Below, piece after piece: positions 60,055 through 64,000 of a DNA stretch of 64,000 nt. Position 1 is the first letter of the stretch; every line of letters begins with the position of its first letter. A model generated the notes under the pieces. The model was given only the letters and a program-made list of their open reading frames with translations. It did not search any database and was not told the origin of the DNA. The translations under genes were made by a program, and so were the position numbers. Origin of the DNA: Mesorhizobium sp. (GTDB taxonomy: Bacteria; Pseudomonadota; Alphaproteobacteria; Rhizobiales; Rhizobiaceae); assembly GCF_004962245.1 (NCBI RefSeq), contig NZ_SUHQ01000025.1:1-64000 (forward strand), written 5' to 3'.

Positions 60055-61305
60055 ATGAAAATAGTGGTGCTTGGGGCCGGGGTGGTCGGCACGGCGGCCG
60101 CCTATTATCTGGCAAGCGATGGCCACGAGGTGACGGTGATCGAGCGCCATCCGGCAGCGGCGCGCGGCACCAGCCAGTCGAATGCCGGCCTGGTGTCGCC
60201 CGGCGACGCCACCGCCTGGGCCTCGCCCGCTGCGCTGAAGACGTTCCTGCGCGCACTCTACAACCACGATCTCGGCATCAAGGTGCGGCTGCGCTTCGAT
60301 CCTTATTTCTTCGCCTGGAGCCTGCGCTTCCTCAGCCAATGCACGCATGCGCGCCTGCGCGCCAACACCGACATCAAGCTGCGCCTGGCGCTCTATTCGC
60401 GCGAATGCATCAACGCCATTTCCGCCGACACCGGCATTCACTATGACGAGCGCAAGAAGGGCATCCTCTATTTCTTCCGCTCGCAGCAGAGTCTTGATAC
60501 CGGCACCGACAATTACCGCTATCTTGCCCAACACGGTCTGCCGATCGAGATCGTCGGCCGCGACCGGCTGGTCGAGCTCGAGCCCGGCCTTGCCGGGGCC
60601 AAGGACAGAATAGCCGGCGGCGTCTATTCGCCGATCGACCAGACCGGCGACTCCAGCCAATTCACGCAGAACCTCGCTGCCTATGCCGCCGAGAAACTCG
60701 GCGTCCAATTCCTCTACGGCACGACGGTCGAAGGCCTCGACATCGAAGGCGACCGGGTGCGCGCGGTGATGACCTCGGCCGGCCCGATAACCGGCGACGC
60801 GGTGGTCATCTCGATGGGACCGGAAAGCGGCCTGCTCGGCCGCCGCTACGGCATCGACCTGCCGGTCTATCCCGTCAAGGGCTACACCGCGACCGTGCCG
60901 CTGGAGGACGAGACCAAGGGGCCGACCATGGGCGGCGCCGACGAGGATCAACTGATCGCCTATTCGCGGCTCGGCAACCGGCTGCGGCTGGCCTCGACGG
61001 CCGAGTTCACCGGCTTCGACCGCACCCACAAGCCGAGCGACTTCACCGCCATGTTCAGGACCGGCAAGGAGCTTTTCCCGGGCGCTTTCGACGAGAAGAA
61101 GGCCGAGCTTTGGGCCGGTCTGCGGCCGATGATGCCGAATTCGGTGCCGGTCATCGGCCGGGCGCGCTACAGGAACCTCTATCTCGACACCGGCCACGGC
61201 CATGTCGGCTGGACCATGGCCTGCGGCTCGGGAAAATTCCTCGCCGATCTGGTCGCCGGCCGCAAGCCGGACATCGATCCGCAGGGACTGGTCTACAGGA
61301 ACTAG
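60055..61305 (+). CDS. D-amino-acid dehydrogenase (DadA family)
   Basis: A 416-residue FAD-dependent oxidoreductase that deaminates D-amino acids to 2-oxo acids and passes electrons to the respiratory chain. The N-terminal FAD motif is KIVVLGAGVVGTAAAYYLASDGHEVTVIER; SQSNAGLVSPGDATAWASP and, near the end, GLRPMMPNSVPVIGRARYRNLYLDTGHGHVGWTMACGSGKFLADL are typical of DadA. It precedes the racemase-fusion gene by three bases, so the two form an operon that can both make and oxidise D-amino acids. The substrate is not determined. Confidence 0.9.
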   Translation: MKIVVLGAGVVGTAAAYYLASDGHEVTVIERHPAAARGTSQSNAGLVSPGDATAWASPAALKTFLRALYNHDLGIKVRLRFDPYFFAWSLRFLSQCTHARLRANTDIKLRLALYSRECINAISADTGIHYDERKKGILYFFRSQQSLDTGTDNYRYLAQHGLPIEIVGRDRLVELEPGLAGAKDRIAGGVYSPIDQTGDSSQFTQNLAAYAAEKLGVQFLYGTTVEGLDIEGDRVRAVMTSAGPITGDAVVISMGPESGLLGRRYGIDLPVYPVKGYTATVPLEDETKGPTMGGADEDQLIAYSRLGNRLRLASTAEFTGFDRTHKPSDFTAMFRTGKELFPGAFDEKKAELWAGLRPMMPNSVPVIGRARYRNLYLDTGHGHVGWTMACGSGKFLADLVAGRKPDIDPQGLVYRN

Positions 61306-61308
61306 GCA

Positions 61309-63135
61309 ATGTCGGGACCGCAAGTCGCCATCGACCTTGGCCGCATCGAGCGCAATGCGCGCACGATCGTCGACCGCTGCGCGCTGTCGGGCATCAAGGT
61401 CTTCGGCGTCACCAAGGGCACCTGCGGCATGCCGCAGGTGGCGCGCGCCATGCTGCGCGGCGGCGTCGCCGGCATCGCCGAATCGCGCTTCGAAAACATC
61501 CGCCGACTGCGCGACAGCGGCATCAACGCTCCGATCATGCTGCTGCGCAGCCCGCCGATGGCGCGCATCGAGGAGGTGGTCCGCACCGTCGACATCAGCC
61601 TGCAATCCGAACTCGCCACCATCCGCGAGCTATCGCGCATCGCCGAGCGCATGGGCCGCGTCCACGACATCATGCTGATGATCGATCTCGGCGATCTCCG
61701 GGAAGGCATCTGGCCGAACGATCTCGTGCCGACGGTCGAGCAGATCCTGGCCCTCAAGGGCGTGCGCATCGCCGGCATCGGCACCAATCTCGGCTGCTTC
61801 GGCGCCATCATGCCGACGGAAGAAAATCTCGGGCAGCTCGTCGCCCAAGCCTACAAGACCGAGCGGCTCTCCGGCAAAAGCCTGGACTGGATTTCGGGCG
61901 GCGCCTCCTCGTCGCTGACGCTGCTGCTCGAAGGCAGGCTGCCCGCCGGAATCAACAATTTGCGGATCGGCGAGGCAATCCTGCAAGGGGGAATCGAGAC
62001 CTTCCGCGAGACGCCGTGGGCCGAACTCGAGCCCGATGCCTGCCGGCTGACCAGCGACATCATCGAGGTCAAGCTGAAGCCATCGCGGCCGATCGGGCAA
62101 TCCGGCTACGACGCTTTCGGCAACCAGCCGGTCTTTCCCGACGAGGGCGACCGGTTGCGCGCCATCGCCAATATCGGCCGCGAGGACGTGCTGGTCGAAG
62201 GGCTCACTCCGATCGCCAAGGGGGTGCGGGTGCTCGGCGCCTCCAGCGACCACCTGCTGCTCGACGTGCACGACGCTGATCCGCCGCCCGCCGTCGGCGA
62301 CCGTGTCGCCTTCCGCATGAGCTATGGCGCCATGCTGCTGGCGATGACCTCGGAATATGTCGAAAAGGCCCCGATGCACGACGTCGAGGATTTTTCCGGC
62401 CGCAAGATGGTGTCGATATCGGCCGAACCGGCGGCCGCCGGCATCCTCGCCAGGGAAGCGACCGGGGCGCGGCTGGAGGCGATGAATTTCGATGTCGTCG
62501 AACTGGCCGATATCGAGCGACCGCCGTCCGGCCTGATCCGGCTCACCGCCGGGAGCGACCGGCGCATCGCCCACAAGGCGCTGACAGCGACCGCGCGCGC
62601 CACGCATTCCTTCGGCCTGATCTGGATCGATTCCATCGCAGCACTCATGCCGGAAGGGGAAGACAGCATCGATCTGCCGGAAGGCTCGGTGCTGGCGCGG
62701 GCGCTGGGTCTCGACCACAAGCCCGGCGCGCTGCAGCCGCAGCTGTCGCCGGAAAACGTCGTCATCGTCGGGCTGCGCCATGCCGATCCGGCCGAGGCCC
62801 GGGTGTTGAAGGATTCGCGCGTCTCCGCCTTCACCATGACCGACATCGACGCCATGGGGATGCGCGACCTGATGCACGAGGCGATCCGCATCGCCACCTC
62901 CGGCACGCAAGGCTTCCATGTCAGCTATTCCCCTGATGTGACCGAATTCGCCGGCTGGGCGGCGGGGTCGGGCGGCATCACCGTGCGCGAAACGCATCAG
63001 GCGATGGAGGCGATCGCGCTGTCCGGCGGGCTGTTGTCGATGAACGTCTCCGGCCTGACGCCGGACTTCGAACCGCGGCTGGCGACGGAAACGGTCAACT
63101 TCGTCATGTCGGCTTTCGGTAAGCGGATTTTGTAG
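61309..63135 (+). CDS. fused PLP amino-acid racemase and degenerate arginase-fold protein
   Basis: A 608-residue two-domain protein. Residues 1-~360 are an alanine/ornithine racemase-type TIM barrel with PLP lysine K36 in VFGVTKGTCGMPQVARAM and IDLGDLREGIWP, close to Orr/YhfX proteins. Residues ~366-608 have the arginase/agmatinase fold outline: GARLEAMNFDVVELADIE, FGLIWIDSIAAL, NVVIVGLRHADPAEARVL, FTMTDIDAMG, GGITVRETHQAMEAI and SAFGKRIL. The manganese ligands are mostly lost: GGDH is GSDR, DAHAD is DSIAA, and S-x-D-x-D is SYSPD. The second part is therefore probably non-catalytic. It follows the dehydrogenase gene by three bases. Confidence 0.8.
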   Translation: MSGPQVAIDLGRIERNARTIVDRCALSGIKVFGVTKGTCGMPQVARAMLRGGVAGIAESRFENIRRLRDSGINAPIMLLRSPPMARIEEVVRTVDISLQSELATIRELSRIAERMGRVHDIMLMIDLGDLREGIWPNDLVPTVEQILALKGVRIAGIGTNLGCFGAIMPTEENLGQLVAQAYKTERLSGKSLDWISGGASSSLTLLLEGRLPAGINNLRIGEAILQGGIETFRETPWAELEPDACRLTSDIIEVKLKPSRPIGQSGYDAFGNQPVFPDEGDRLRAIANIGREDVLVEGLTPIAKGVRVLGASSDHLLLDVHDADPPPAVGDRVAFRMSYGAMLLAMTSEYVEKAPMHDVEDFSGRKMVSISAEPAAAGILAREATGARLEAMNFDVVELADIERPPSGLIRLTAGSDRRIAHKALTATARATHSFGLIWIDSIAALMPEGEDSIDLPEGSVLARALGLDHKPGALQPQLSPENVVIVGLRHADPAEARVLKDSRVSAFTMTDIDAMGMRDLMHEAIRIATSGTQGFHVSYSPDVTEFAGWAAGSGGITVRETHQAMEAIALSGGLLSMNVSGLTPDFEPRLATETVNFVMSAFGKRIL

Positions 63136-64000
63136 TCAGCTCTGCGCCTCGACCACCGCACGCCATGAGCGCGCGTAGTTTGCCCAGGCTGGATCGGCCG
63201 GCGGTTCGATCCCTTCGCCTTTGGCTTGGATAGTTCTTTGGTCCGAAGCCAGCAAGGCAGCGCCGATGCTGGTGCCGGTCGCGGCTTCGGACGCAATGAC
63301 GGCACGCGCCGTGGTCGCTGCGAGCATCTGCGTGAAAAGCCGGTTGCGGGCGAACGGACCTTCGACGGTGGTCGGGCCATTGGCACCGATCAGATCGAGG
63401 CAGGTCGCGGTCATCAGCGCCAGGTAGAACGAGATGGCGGCAAAGCGCTGGCCGGCGCTGATATTATCGGCGTCGAGCCATGCGGCGGTCTGATGCGGAA
63501 AAGGCCCCGAACCCTGTTGGGTCGAAGGCAGCAGGAATGTCTTCCGCCCGAGCACGGTGGCGACATCCTCTTCGGTCAAGTCTTCCGACTGGCCTTCTGT
63601 CAGCAGGGAAAATTCGCGGCCTCCCATGAAGCGCGCCGACGGCACCGGATCGCCGAGCGCGTTGACATTGACCAGTGTGTCGCGGGCCGGGTCGAGTGTG
63701 ACCGTGTTGCCGCCGACCGCCATCGACACCACCCAGGTGCCGGTCGAGACGACGGAGAAAGGCGGCGCGTCGGACAGGAGATGTGGCAGCAGCGAGGCGT
63801 TGGAATCGTGCAGTCCGGACAACACCGGCGTCTGTGGATCGAGCCCGGTTCGCGTGGCAAGAGCGGGCAGGATTGGGCCTAGGTGGTCTTTTGCTGGCCG
63901 CACCGGCGCCATCAGCCGGCGCCACTCCATTTTGTCGACCAGTGACGAAAAATCCGCTTTCCACGGACTCCACAGATCCGTGTGGCAGCCGAGCGAGGTC
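63136..64000 (-). CDS. FGGY-family carbohydrate kinase (partial)
   Basis: The 5' end lies beyond the right edge; the frame stays open to 64000, with the upstream residues TSLGCHTDLWSPWKADFSSLVDK just before MEWRRLMAPV. The FGGY-type ATPase motifs are LSGLHDSNASLLPHLL and VVSTGTWVVSMAVGG. These match L-fuculokinase/rhamnulokinase/xylulokinase-type sugar kinases; the sugar is not determined. It converges directly on the racemase-fusion gene (stop codons adjoin at 63135/63136), so the two are separately transcribed. Confidence 0.85.
   Translation of the reverse strand, partial: TSLGCHTDLWSPWKADFSSLVDKMEWRRLMAPVRPAKDHLGPILPALATRTGLDPQTPVLSGLHDSNASLLPHLLSDAPPFSVVSTGTWVVSMAVGGNTVTLDPARDTLVNVNALGDPVPSARFMGGREFSLLTEGQSEDLTEEDVATVLGRKTFLLPSTQQGSGPFPHQTAAWLDADNISAGQRFAAISFYLALMTATCLDLIGANGPTTVEGPFARNRLFTQMLAATTARAVIASEAATGTSIGAALLASDQRTIQAKGEGIEPPADPAWANYARSWRAVVEAQS

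Overview
The window looks like chromosomal DNA of an alphaproteobacterium of the order Rhizobiales, most likely Mesorhizobium or a close relative. GC content is high and coding is dense. Markers of the group are GcrA, a PodJ-like polarity protein, class I lysyl-tRNA synthetase, the ALAS-type (Shemin) hemA, the chvE-gguABC/gbpR sugar module, a SAM-II riboswitch before metZ, and a LuxR/LuxI pair of rhizobial type. I see no phage, insertion sequence, CRISPR array or plasmid replication gene. The species assignment is inference from gene content.

Layout. 1-7.5 kb: end of a LysR regulator, a YegD-type Hsp70, a TauE/SafE exporter with its TIGR02186 partner, and a 1307-residue PodJ-like protein. 7.5-16.5 kb: a LiuR-like MerR regulator and a five-gene beta-oxidation operon (two acyl-CoA dehydrogenases, OsmC, thiolase, FadB-type multienzyme); matching palindromes stand before both the regulator and the operon. 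An S24-type regulator and a degenerate nuclease-like protein follow. 17-20.4 kb: class I LysRS, a TerB-like protein and an orphan solute-binding protein. 20.6-22.9 kb: a quorum-sensing cassette of LuxR, LuxI and an unusual crotonase, with a perfect 14-bp palindrome before luxI. 22.9-27.9 kb: PPK2, PhoR, PhoU (no pst genes or phoB here), CorA and GcrA.

28-34.7 kb: argD-argF-hslO, apaG, a GT21-like glycosyltransferase, and metZ behind a SAM-II riboswitch and a strong intrinsic terminator. 35-43 kb: a double-length dCTP deaminase, a lone amino-acid binding protein, a secreted unknown, then gguC-gguB-gguA-chvE on the minus strand and divergent gbpR. 44-50.5 kb: tRNA-Gly(CCC), an AT3/SGNH acyltransferase, a DUF6460 protein, an HDAC-family deacetylase, a MATE pump, and pyrD with a DUF952 gene. 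50.5-56 kb: a small secreted coiled-coil protein, a LuxR-type response regulator facing an SLC5-type hybrid histidine kinase (a CrbS/CrbR-like pair), and mscL. 56-64 kb: an aminotransferase, hemA with a perfect FNR/FixK-type box, galE, then a D-amino-acid dehydrogenase with a racemase fused to a degenerate arginase fold, and a partial FGGY kinase.

The two most unusual loci are the LuxR-LuxI-crotonase cassette, whose crotonase lacks both hydratase glutamates but keeps an isomerase-type aspartate, and the racemase/pseudo-arginase fusion beside the D-amino-acid dehydrogenase. All calls are from reading the sequence; no database search was run.
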